Assembly: GCA_014529385.2 (NCBI GenBank)
Contig: CM043963.1
Span: 74,553,412-74,617,411 of the forward strand
Length of the DNA: 64,000 bases
Direction: 5' to 3'
From: Adiantum capillus-veneris
Taxonomy: Eukaryota > Streptophyta > Polypodiopsida > Polypodiales > Pteridaceae
In this document: positions 47,448-57,100 of the stretch, piece by piece
Numbering within the stretch: position 1 is the stretch's first letter
Layout of the letters: each line of letters opens with the position of its first letter
The notes under the pieces: model-generated
The model's input: the letters and a program-made list of their open reading frames with translations, nothing else
The model's database searches: none
Told to the model about the DNA's origin: nothing
Position numbers and translations under genes: made by a program

Positions 47448-47644
47448 ATTACCTTGTTGAATTCTTCAGTGGTGGCTACATCCTAGCAGCCCATGCGCAT
47501 CGTGTCAGAATTATGCCCAAGGATTTTGACACCCTCCACAGGATGCATTTCCGCTACGATGGGCTGCTTCAGTCAATGCCAATCTGGGACAACAGGACAA
47601 TGGATATTCTTAACATCCCGCCCCTCCATCCTTGTGCACGATAG

Positions 47645-47962
47645 ACAGAGCCTTCAAGGTTTGACAACAACAAACGCACACGATCACGGGTCGAGAGGGA
47701 GGAGCCTGAACACACCACGGAGGAGCCCACACAGGTAGAGACAGAGCCCACCAGGGAGGAGCCCACCGGTTTAGAGCCCGAGTCAACAAGAGAGGAACCC
47801 GCAGAGGTAGAACCAGAGCCCAGTAGGGAGGATACAGTCAGAGAGGATCCCACAACCCTAAAGCCAGAGTCCACCAGGGAGAAGCCCACCAATTTAGACC
47901 CTGAGCTAGTAAGAGCAGAGCCCGGTGAGGTAGAATCAGAGTATGCTCAAGAAAATCAATAG
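47645..47962 (+). pseudogene. Open frame of degenerate EEPTxxEPE repeats
   Basis: A plus-strand frame, open from just after a TAG at 47642 to a TAG near 47962, encodes about 100 residues made of a 12-15-residue repeat (REEPTGLEPEST, REEPAEVEPEPS, REDPTTLKPEST, REKPTNLDPEL). It is highly acidic and proline-rich, so probably disordered. It lies upstream of a gypsy integrase relic and may be the linker of that polyprotein; no family is recognised. The regular DNA repeat of about 36-45 bp suggests growth by slippage. Confidence 0.4.
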
Positions 47963-48119
47963 GCAGGTACCTCTTTGCAAGTACCAGCTAATGTAGAGCA
48001 ACAACAAGCTAGCAAAGAGCAAGAGCGTGTGCAAGAAGACTGGCATATTGTAGAGAAGATCAACAAAGAAAATGAAGAGGAACTACAAATGATTGCCAAT
48101 TTAGCACCTCTTTGAGCAC

Positions 48120-48747
48120 AGATTCCTCTGCTCAAAAGACCAAAGGCGGACTCCATTTTCAACCTCGATCGACAAGGTCTGGCGCAAGAGAATAGTTGAA
48201 AAAGCAAGAAACTACACATTGGTAGGTGAGGATCTCATGTTTTATGGTAGAGATAGCATTCTAAGGAGAGTACCATATAAAGAAATAACATGTTTGATTT
48301 TGAAGCATTGCCATGAAGAAATAGGTAATCAAGGCAAGGACCATGTTGTCTTTTGTATTTTGAGAGCAGGTTACTATTGACCCTCCATGCTTATTTTTTG
48401 TGCAAATCATGCTACAAATGCCAAATAATGTTTGCAAATAGAAAACTTTTGGTTGAGACTCTATAATGTTTGTTGTTGAATTTGCCAAGTGGGGAGTGGA
48501 TCATGTAGGTCCGATGCCAAGGACCAGTAATGGAAAAAAAGTGTATCCTTGTGGTTGTGGACTATTTGACAAATTAGGTGGAAGCAAGAGCTATAAAAGA
48601 AGTAACAATAGCAATAAGAGTGGCCTCTTTTTTGTATGAATAGGTGTGTTGCAAGTTTGGAGCTCCTATGGTTATCATCATTTATTGTGGACCAAGGTTT
48701 AGGGGAGCACTTGTTTGTGCTCTCATGGAGAAATGGAAAATTCACCA
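48120..48747 (+). pseudogene. Gypsy integrase relic 2, first part
   Basis: Shifting frames encode a zinc-binding region (LKHCHEEIGNQGKDH...; then CYKCQIMFANRKL) and the catalytic start (GPMPRTSNGKK-like, CILVVVDYLTN, VEARAIKE). CKFGAPMVIII and GPRFRGALVCALMEKWKIHH follow. Heavily mutated. The frame is interrupted after HH by an ~240-bp insertion. Confidence 0.7.
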
Positions 48748-48990
48748 CAGAACACCCTATTAGAGAGTTTGAGACTTTAAATCCAATTTGGGAATCACCA
48801 ATGTCTTAAAGATTTGTCCATATGGACAAATATCAAACTTCTTTTTAAGGCCAACTCCACCCACAAGGTACTACTAGAAAAGATATTTCGAGCCATGATC
48901 TTAAAACTTTGGCTAATATTTGGCCATGTGGTCAAATCTTAAGCTTATTTTGAAAGTGGTAATGGGGAAATTTCCAAATACACTAGTAAG
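48748..48990. mobile_element. Possible MITE in gypsy integrase relic 2
   Basis: AT-rich ~240-bp non-coding insert between integrase residues HH and RHSSHYYPQ. The ends are weakly inverted: AACACCCTATTAG on the left and the complement of AACACCTTACTAG on the right. No clear target duplication. Confidence 0.4.
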
Positions 48991-49633
48991 GTGTTATAGG
49001 CATTCTTCCCATTACTACCCACAATGTAATGGATTGGTTGAAAACTACAATGGTTGTATTGTGAAGATTCTATCAAAGTATGCTAGAGAGAATCCTAAGG
49101 GGTGGGAGTTGGATCTACAAAAGTGTTTGTGTGCTTATAGAATAGCATATAGAGTGTCTGCACAGTTTACACTATATGAGCTTGTTCATGGAAAGGAGTC
49201 TCTCATGCCTATATAGGTGCAGTTGGATGCATTAAAGTTCTTATGTAGAATGCAAGGTGAGCATAAAGACAAATTGTAGGAAAAAATTCTTGCTCTAGAG
49301 TTGTTGCAAATAAATAGAGAGAAAGCTAGTAATTATTATCGTTAGCAAGCAAAGACAAGCATGGAGAAAATGAATAAGAGACTACCAGAGAAAGAGATTA
49401 AAGAGGGAGATTTTGTAACTAAGTATGATTCTTGCTTGGATTTCACTTTTCAAAAGAAGTTGAGGGAAAAATGGTTGGGGCCATATGGAGTGAAGCATGC
49501 TTTTTTGAATGGCACATATGAGTTGGAAAAATTGTCTGGTGAACGTTTTTGCTACAGAATAAATGATTATAGATTGAAGAAATATTTTGTAAGGGATGTG
49601 GTTCCATATGCAAATAATCTCTTGGTTGAGTAG
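48991..49633 (+). pseudogene. Gypsy integrase relic 2, second part
   Basis: Encodes HSSHYYPQCNGLVENYNG with the catalytic Glu, KCLCAYRIAYRVSAQFTLYE, LVHGKESLMPI and, after stops, KKLREKWLGPYGVKHAFLNG and NDYRLKKYFV. This is the end of a Tat/Athila-like gypsy integrase, diverged from the relic at 34494-35329. A purine-rich GGAGGGTGGGCAATGATGAT follows at about 49648, a likely PPT. Confidence 0.75.
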
Positions 49634-51100
49634 AAATGCTCTACCTGGAGGGTGGGCAATGATGATAGGCAACCTTTGGCATGTACAAACTAGTGTATAT
49701 GTTCATGGGCATATGTAAAAAAAAGTGTAAATACATGCATTCGAAGGCTTCACAAAGTGGTTTTGAGTTTCAAACATGATGCAATGTACGCATTGAAAAT
49801 ATTCATGCTTCAATGCTTGCAATCGGGTACAAGTACACGACTACCAGCACGAAACATATACATTATAATTAGTCATGCTTGCATGCTGGCAGCTGGGTAC
49901 ATGTACCTGCCTCGACAGGGTTCCAAAGCCTTAGATGTTGTTACAAGGGTATTATTTTGGATCTACATAATGCATTTAAGTTTTCTAGAATGTAAATATT
50001 GCAAGTGGAAAGTGTGGCACACTCATCCCACCCTTGAAGTGTGACACATGAATTAACAATCTATTTGCGGTGCCTGATATGCAGCAATGCGCAAACTGCC
50101 TTGAAAGTGGTTAAAAGATAGAATGTGGATATGTGGAAATGAATTTTGGGTATCAAGGACAAGGTGTACAAAATTTGGTGGATTTGGGAGTCCGTTTGCT
50201 ATTTTTCTCACAAACAATGCCCGTCCAGGGTCAAAATTGGTCGAAAGTGCCCCTAAAATGGTAAAAAACGGTGTGAAAAGGCAAAAAGTTTCCACATCAC
50301 TCACCTTTCCGTGAGTGTCTAGGCTTGGGGGGTACTTTTGAAGCTCATTAGCATCACTTTCACCTCTCTATTTGAAGGAGGAAGCACACTTACTACATGT
50401 GGTCCTATGGAGTCCCATCTTATTCGCGTCCTATTTTCGAGTGTGTGGAGGAGTGAATGATATTTTTTTCTCTTCCATTTTTCACTTGAGAGAGTCTATG
50501 GAATTTATAAGTTCTCCATGGTTTTTTGTGTGCAAAGAATTGAGGGAAGAAAGTGTGGATTTCTATAGGACTATGTAACCCTATATCAATGCCATTAGGG
50601 TTGAGAGGCTACACCAAAGAGTCCAACAGAGTGGAGTTTGGTGAAGCTTTTGCAATGGTTTGAGAGAGGAATGTTTTGAGTTTTTGATGGTTTTTCTTGT
50701 TTCTTTTGGTTGTCATCAAATGTGATTTCAAGCGCCTTAATCAACATGACTCACCTTGTAGTTCTTGTGGGCATGGAGTTTGAATTGGACTTGGGGGGAT
50801 GATTTTCATCAATCTTTTGAGTGGTTGTGTGTGAGGTGAGAGAATTAAGTGAATTCCTTGTGTTTTGTTGAGGTGCAAGGGTGGGTGAGTGTGTGCACAG
50901 TGTCTTTTTCTCCATCAACGTGGTGCTTGTTTATGCAATGACTTTGCTTGGTTTCAAGCAGAGTTCAGACACTGCCACTATACATTGTTTTGCTAGAGGT
51001 ACATTTTACATATGTAAGTATCAGATAGATGTGTTGATCATGTTTATGATTGTGTAGTGTCAAAAGTGATCTCCCACTTTGTTGCCATTTTGGCATAGTT
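49634..51100. other. Non-coding; probable gypsy LTR remnant and copia E leader
   Basis: No supported gene. The part at about 50440-50580 (TTCTCTTCCATTTTTCACTTG, ...TGTGCAAAGAATTGAGGGAAG) is homologous to 63600-63740 on the opposite strand. The right part leads into copia E. Confidence 0.35.
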
Positions 51101-51106
51101 TATGGT

Positions 51107-52564
51107 TGAGATTTTGCTTGATATTTTTCTCACTTTACAAGGGAAACTATCTCCTATCATATTTTTGGTTTCTTGACATCCACATACAAAATATGTGTGA
51201 TGTTTCAAAGTTTGTAGACATGACTCGTGAGAGACAAAGGTCTCATTCATGCCGATACTTGTGTTGTTGGAATTATGGTCACACATGGCACATTAGGCAT
51301 CATCGCTTTTGATGCATGAAGGCAATGTCAACAATGTATGCAAGATGTAGATGTGGTTTTACCACATGCTAGAGTGGTGGCTTCATATGTCAGTGGCAGT
51401 GATGTCACATTCATTTTTAGTGTTCCTCTTGCTTACATGCCTTTGAGAGGTGGAACTTCTCCTTGTTGGTTGCTACTAGATGAGGATGCGAGTGTTTACG
51501 TCACACCACATTGTGAGTGGTTAAGCACTTTCTCTACTGGGAGCTTTAGTTGTGTAGACTTGGTTGATGGTTCAACGGACATTGCAAGTGTAGGAGATGT
51601 TTGCTTGCCATTACCTAGTGGTGCATCCTATATGCTACGACATGTGGGATATGTTCCTTAGCTTAGATAACGTTTGATCTTAGTGAGACAATTAGTAGAT
51701 TGTGGGTGTCAGACCCTGCTTAGAGAGTAGTATTTTTTGATGCATTTAAGATTACTAGTGATTGTGAAGGGAGCTTCGAGTGGCTTGGTATATCCTATGC
51801 ATGTATTTGAGGTATGAGATGGCATAGTCTCCATTTTATTGTTGGCATGGGACGAGCGAGAGACGAGACGTTTCTCTATCACTAGTGAGATACACCATGC
51901 TAACGAGACAAAGATTTAGTTGTGCAAGGCATGTCAGTAGACTCTATAGAGAGCAACACTACTCTACTGAGGCATAGTAGGTGTCATCGAAATCTATGCA
52001 AATAGAGGTAGATCAGGTCTAGTCCATAGAGACACAGGTGGAGATGACAGACATAGAATTCTTTGATGTGTTCATGCTAGAGGCTGATGAGTTGATGCCA
52101 AGAAACAATTCTACATGAGCAGGATGTAGCCATCCCGATGTGGGAAATGACATATCCATACGTGATGAGTAGTCATGATGGTGCAGTGCATGAAAATAAC
52201 ATTGACAAAGCTAGTATAGCTAGGTCTGTGCAGATTTTGTTTGTGTTCGTGCGTCTCATGTATAACCTACTAGTGCTAGTAGCTGCAATGGGAGTATTTG
52301 CACCAGGGATTGTCAATCGTATGATGACTAACACTAGTATGATTCATTGTGGAGATATGTAGACCATACATAATTTTCTATTGGATTTGCATGTAGGTTC
52401 TAGCATGGATACACATGCTTGCCTTCACTAGAGCCGATACAACTACATGTAGATCAAGTGAGCAAGCTAGTGGATGTAGGTTGGGAGAGTCTCTAACCTA
52501 TTTTCTTGTACGTGCTACTAGTAGTTTTTCTCAAAAAGCTTTTTAATTTTTCCAAGGAAGATGA
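51107..52564 (+). mobile_element. Copia relic E, same reduced family as element C
   Basis: A weak copy of the leader motif (GGTTGAGATTTT ... TTACAAGGGAAACT, about 51107-51150) is followed by zinc-knuckle-like CCWNYGHTWHIRHHR (about 51262-51308). A protease-like block LLDEDASVYVTP (about 51471-51505) comes next, then SVGDVCLPLPSGASYMLRHV and VRQLVDCGCQ. After a stop-ridden middle come RLMYNLLVLVAAMGVFAPGI and VNRMMTNTSMIHCGDM (52250-52363). Each block has a counterpart in element C, in the same order. Integrase and RT catalytic regions are absent, exactly as in C. No LTR pair was found. E is AT-richer than C, consistent with age. Confidence 0.75.
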
Positions 52565-52995
52565 TGTTAGAAAGATGTATGTTAACACCTACATGCCAAC
52601 TTTCACCATTAGGAGAAATATGGACCTTGCATGCGCCTTGTAAGGAATCTTAATTTTTAGGGATTAAAGCTAATGTTGTGTAGGGTTAAGGGGACAAGGG
52701 CATTCAAGAAGATAGTTTTGAGTAGGCTTTTCTAGCCTTTTTTTAAGACACATGTAGGATGTGGACCTAGGAGGTCACCTTCTCTCTCTAGCTTTTTGAA
52801 AGTGAAGGGAGTAAAGAGGTGTGGCCACATCAGCAAAAACGTGGGTCACTAAGAGCCAAAATTTGATTTTTTTTCAAAAAATTTATGTTTACTTCTTTTT
52901 TACTTAAACCTTTCCCCCAACATATATACATATCAAAAAATAATTTTTTGACCTTTTTTAAAACTTACAAGCACGAAAAGTCTAATTTTTTTTAA
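52565..52995. other. No recognised gene
   Basis: Non-coding sequence after copia E; it might include its 3' LTR (TGTTAGAAAGATG at about 52565), but no partner was seen. Confidence 0.3.
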
Positions 52996-53270
52996 AAAAA
53001 AGCCCCCCCCCCCCCCAAAAAAAAAAAACACCTTTGTTCTCTCTTCCTCCTCCCTCCTTCTCCCTCTCCTCTCCCTCCCTGCTCCCTTCTCTCCTCCTCC
53101 TCCCCTCTCTCTCCCCCTCTCCCCCACTGCCCCCTTCTCTCCTACCATGTTCCTCCCTCTCCCTCCCTGTCCCCTTCTCTCCTTCTCCTCCCCTCTCTCT
53201 CCCTCTCCCCCACTGCCCCCTTCTCTCCTCCCATTTTCCTCCCTCTCCCTCCCCCCTCTCTCTTTTCATC
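52996..53270. repeat. Polypyrimidine minisatellite
   Basis: A C15 run and A-run (about 53003-53030) are followed by about 230 nt of almost pure pyrimidine on the plus strand. Within this an ~85-bp unit (CCCCTCTCTCT, CTCCCCCACTGCCCCCTTCT, TTCCTCCCTCTCCCTCC) repeats twice (about 53085-53169 and 53170-53252). The tract could adopt triplex (H-DNA) structure. Long open frames in it are compositional artefacts. Confidence 0.85.
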
Positions 53271-53675
53271 TTTTGCTTTTGTGGAGCCATATTTGGCTTG
53301 TACGGAAATCCCGGCCATTTCTGAGACTTTGTTCGGAAGATAGTCATTTCTGAGACTTAGCTATACGTTTGTTGCATATCCTACATTGAGAGGGTCGTGG
53401 TGAGGTTTCCTTGAGCTAGAGTATTCTCAAATGTGGAGATACTTTTGGTGATATAGGTAGCTCAAGATCCCCCTTTGTGGACTCACCATAGGATATGTAT
53501 AGAGAGGACTAAGTGCTCGTTACCCTTTATGGATTTTGGTATGTGAGTTTAATAGTTTATTCATAGCTAGTACTCTTAGTTGTTCTTGCTATTTGGTCAG
53601 AGATACCCTTTTATGCGTTTGGTTACATTTCTTGGCACTTTTGGTCTTTGTTTTGGTTGAGATTTTCTCCCAAAA

Positions 53676-53699
53676 ACAAAGGAGACTCTGCCAAAATTT
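53676..53699 (+). promoter_or_regulatory. Conserved copia leader motif (element D)
   Basis: ACAAAGGAGACTCTGCC followed by AAAATTT, preceded by GGTTGAGATTTTCTCCC. The motif ends 32 nt before the gag ATG at 53732. Confidence 0.75.
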
Positions 53700-53731
53700 T
53701 GCGAGAAATTTTGGGCTTATAGTTTGCCAAG

Positions 53732-55254
53732 ATGTTTCTTAAAAAGCGTGATGTCAATGACATAAAGAAGTTTGATGGCACAAACTTTGCTCTTTGGAAA
53801 AACCAAATGCAAGTTGTTCTTGTCCAAAAGAAGCAAAAGTTGCCTATCATGCACAAGGAAAGCACTGAGCAAATGGACATGATTCAGTTTCAGCGGGATG
53901 AGCTGGATGAACTATGAAAGTCTACTATTAGATTGTATCTTTCAGAATGTGTTTTCTTTTTCATGTTGGAATGTGAGTCTGCTTTCGCGGGTATGGAAAA
54001 AGCTATGCAATACCTATGAAAAGAATACGGCTAGCTATAAAGTTTTCTTAATATGAAAACTTTTCAATCTTTGTAAACAAAAGTAGCTAGTGTTTCCAGC
54101 CATATCAATGATTTTGACTCTTTGTTTGTTCAGATACGTGTGTAACGCATGAATATGGATGATGAGATGAAAGCTATCTTTTTACTTTGCTCATTACCTC
54201 CATCATGGGATATATTTTGGACTGAGATAAGTAGCTCTGCACCTAATGGTACACTAATGAATAATGATGTCAATAGTTCTCTTTTGTCTGAGAAAATGTG
54301 ACGAAATTCTATGGGTAGCTTGCATCATGGTGAAGCTCACTATGTGCAAAAACATGGGAAGCAAAAAACGGGTCGTGCTAAGCAGCATGATGCAAGTAAA
54401 TATGGCAAGAGGGACTCATCCCGTAATAGGTCAAAGTCTCGTGGACATTATAAAAATATTCAATGCCATTATTGTGAGAAATATGGTCACATGAAAAAAG
54501 GTTGTCATGCTTGGAAGCGTGATAAGGACAAAGGCAAAAGTAAAGATAATGATGGTAAAGAGGAGAAGTCAAAGAGCTCAGTGAAAATCGAAGAAATCAA
54601 TGTGGTTTCAGATGATTGTGATGTGCAAGATATCAATATGCTGATAGAGATTGATGATGTGTTCTTTGATGCACATCAATTTCTATCATTGCAGAGTTCA
54701 TTGGTAGTTATATTGCTTATCAGCAGTGAGGTGTCACACACCTGAATAGTTGATTCGGGTGCTTCTTTGCATGTTACTCCGCATAGACAGTGGTTTACCA
54801 CCTATGAGGAGACTATTGGATCTGTCACACTTGCAGACAGCTATGCATGCGACATCATGGGTGTCGGTGACATTGCTATGGTTATGGAAAATGGCGTACG
54901 TTTCGTGATCCACAATGTGCATCATGTCCCAGCTTTGAAACACACTTTGATTTCAGTTGGTTTCCTTGATGACTTGGGTTACAAAGTCACTTTCTTTCAG
55001 TAGTCTTGGCGTATTGCAAAGGGAAACTTGATGGCTGCACAAGGTTCAAAAGCTCCCTTTATCCTCTTTATGTGTCAGCCAAAAACAATGTTCTATCTGT
55101 AACCGAGTGAGCAACCGCTGCATTGTGGCATAGCTGGTTAGGACATGTGTCCAAGAAAGGAATGAAGTCTCTTTCTTGTTCTGGTTACTTGCCTTCTCTT
55201 TCATTTCTGAATTTCCTTTTTGTGAGCAATGTCAATATGGGATGCAAACACGTG

Positions 55255-55256
<2 letters not shown>
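53732..55256 (+). pseudogene. Copia D gag-protease-pre-integrase, broken
   Basis: Starts MFLKKRDVNDIKKFDGTNFA at 53732. A TGA at 53915 and later stops break the UBN2-type gag. The frame 54311-54743 has the zinc knuckle CHYCEKYGHMKKGC (about 54464-54505). The protease VDSGASLHVTPHRQW (about 54752-54795) has an intact active-site motif. WHSWLGHVSKKGMKSL (55123) is the GAG-pre-integrase block. At CQYGMQTRAS the frame dissolves into (CT)n. Confidence 0.88.

Positions 55257-55339
<83 letters not shown>
55257..55339. repeat. (CT)n/(C)n microsatellite
   Basis: About 27 CT units followed by a run of about 28 C. It begins inside the codons after the integrase MQTRA region of copia D, so it arose or expanded within the element. 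Confidence 0.95.
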
Positions 55340-55342
<3 letters not shown>

Positions 55343-55481
55343 CTTCTCTTGAGCAGAACAATAGGGTGAACCATGGACTTCTTGATAGGTCTAGACTCTT
55401 TCTCCTATCATGTGGCTTGAGACCAAACTCTAAATAAAGCAAGCCCGAGAGCGTCATGGCATATATATTGACCCTAACGAA
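55340..55481 (-). pseudogene. Possible 3' continuation of LRR pseudogene
   Basis: The minus strand is open and encodes LSGLLYLEFGL and KSLDLSRSPWF, weakly LRR-like. It lies directly on the other side of copia C from the LRR pseudogene at 59261-60120. Attribution is tentative. Confidence 0.25.
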
Positions 55482-55680
55482 TGTTGGGGTATAGGCGTGT
55501 GTGCCTTGCCCCTGTGCCGTGCCCGGCCGCCCAGAGTCTGGGCGCCCACTGACTTGTATACCTTATACATAGCATAAGTGTATAGGGGGCTGCTCACTCT
55601 TTGGGTCTCCCCACCCACATTGTGTGTGTCTCCTTCTCTCTCTCTTACTCTCCGTCTGTGGTGCTCCCCGATCCCCTTCA
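55482..55680 (+). repeat. Copia C 5' LTR
   Basis: 199 bp, TGTTGGGGTATAGGCG ... GATCCCCTTCA. Contains the imperfect hairpin TATACCTTAT / ATAAGTGTATA. Preceded by ACGAA. Confidence 0.95.
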
Positions 55681-55695
55681 ATTGGTATCAGAGCT
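55681..55695 (+). promoter_or_regulatory. Copia C primer-binding site
   Basis: ATTGGTATCAGAGCT directly follows the LTR; initiator tRNA-Met type. Confidence 0.93.
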
Positions 55696-57100
55696 ATGGT
55701 GACCGCGGAGAGCACGACGACTTTGAGAGCTTCGAGACGATAGCTCGCGCGATAGCTCGCTCGCTCTCGACGGTGGAGTTCGATCGCGGAGTTTCACGGA
55801 GAGCGATTTTAGCTTGAGGAGCATTGTCTTTGGAGCTTAGGAGCTTGGTGTGGTCAAGCTTGGTCGAGGAGGCGGTTGCGGCTTCCTTGGTGAGAGGAGC
55901 TTTTGAGCTCAGTGGAGCTCGTTAGAGAAGTGCTCGGCGGAGGAGAGCTTGAAATTCGAGTGCTTGGATGATGTTGTGGCAGAGCTCTTGCGTTGGAGCT
56001 TGCATTGAGAGGATATTGCATCACGCAGAGTGGAGCAGGAGTAGGTTCAAGACTGTGTGCAGCTCGTTTTTTGCCATTTTCGGGCTCTAAAACACAGTTT
56101 TTTGCGTAGCTCCGTCAGACAGAGTCAGATCTACATGATCCAGGAGTCTAGGTCAAAGTTTTGGCACGCTCCGGACGCGATGGTGATGTCTATTTGCTGA
56201 AATTATGCTTTGAATTATAGCAGGTACAGAAGTAGGTTTATTTGTGCACTTTCGGGTCCCAAAAACACTGTTTTGGTATATCTCACACACACGGAGTATT
56301 TTCTGCAGCAACCAGCAAATTCATAGGTGTACACAGGTTTTTGGATATGCATTTGTCCAGAGAGCCACTCATGCGAGAGTGAGCTATGTTGCCATGGTCT
56401 TGGCGGTTTATGTATGCCATATATGGATTTGTGTATTTGTTTATGGCTGAGATTATTTGAGATTTGGCTCAATTTATAGAAGAAAATCTGTTGGATTTTA
56501 TCTAGGTTCTCGCCATAGATTCTACGTATCCGTAGGTTGCTCTTTGACAATTTAGTGGTTGAGTTTACTCCCACTTTGACAGGTGATTTTCAGTCATCAT
56601 TTGGTTGGAGTTTGGAGTCACTTGTGTATGCCCTTGTGTGCCGTATTTCGCATTGCGCATAGCGACAGATCTTGCAAGGTTTTGCAAAATGTTGCTATAG
56701 TTATCTGGCAGACATTTGGTCATCGATTGAAAGGTATTTTGGCAGCAATCATCACTCACATGTATGTCATTTGAGGTGCCGTTGAGTGGTACTCCGACAA
56801 GAGCGGGTATGCTCATATGTATGACTTTGTGAGGTGATTCCGGTCGAGTTTATTGCCGGATTGGCCATTGTGGCATATATTATTGTCTCTTTGAGGTTTA
56901 CTGTTGAGATTTTTGCTCCAGTTACAAAGGAGACTCTGCCAAAATTTTGTCAGATATTTATGCGCGATTAAGTCATATTGACTTGTGATTTTGTGCAAGG
57001 TTTTGCACGGTTATTGGTGCAACTTTGCATCAAGTTTTGAGCCATATTTTGCAGACTTTTGTTGATGCGATTCGAGCCAGTTTAGGGCTGATTTGGTTGA
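55696..57100 (+). other. Copia C 5' leader (about 1.4 kb)
   Basis: Non-coding. The first 250 nt are rich in GAGCTC/GCTCG steps, as in the PBS-proximal part of the element A leader. The shared leader motif lies at 56924-56947. Confidence 0.7.
56924..56947 (+). promoter_or_regulatory. Conserved copia leader motif (element C)
   Basis: ACAAAGGAGACTCTGCC followed by AAAATTT, preceded by GTTGAGATTTTTGCTCC. It is about 155 nt before the opening of the gag-like frame. Confidence 0.75.

Larger units (their letters stand above)
53340..55256 (+). mobile_element. Copia relic D, truncated at both ends
   Basis: Leader sequence similar to that of element B (TTTTGGTGATATAGG near 53447) is followed by the shared leader motif (53676-53699). 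A gag start at ATG 53732 comes next, then a zinc knuckle, protease and a GAG-pre-integrase fragment that ends in a CT microsatellite at 55257. LTRs, integrase core, RT and RNase H are missing. Confidence 0.85.

Noticed and set aside
53034-53347. Open frames in all directions, Gly/Arg/Glu-rich or Pro/Ser-rich
   Set aside because: Products of the polypyrimidine minisatellite, with no coding signal outside it.
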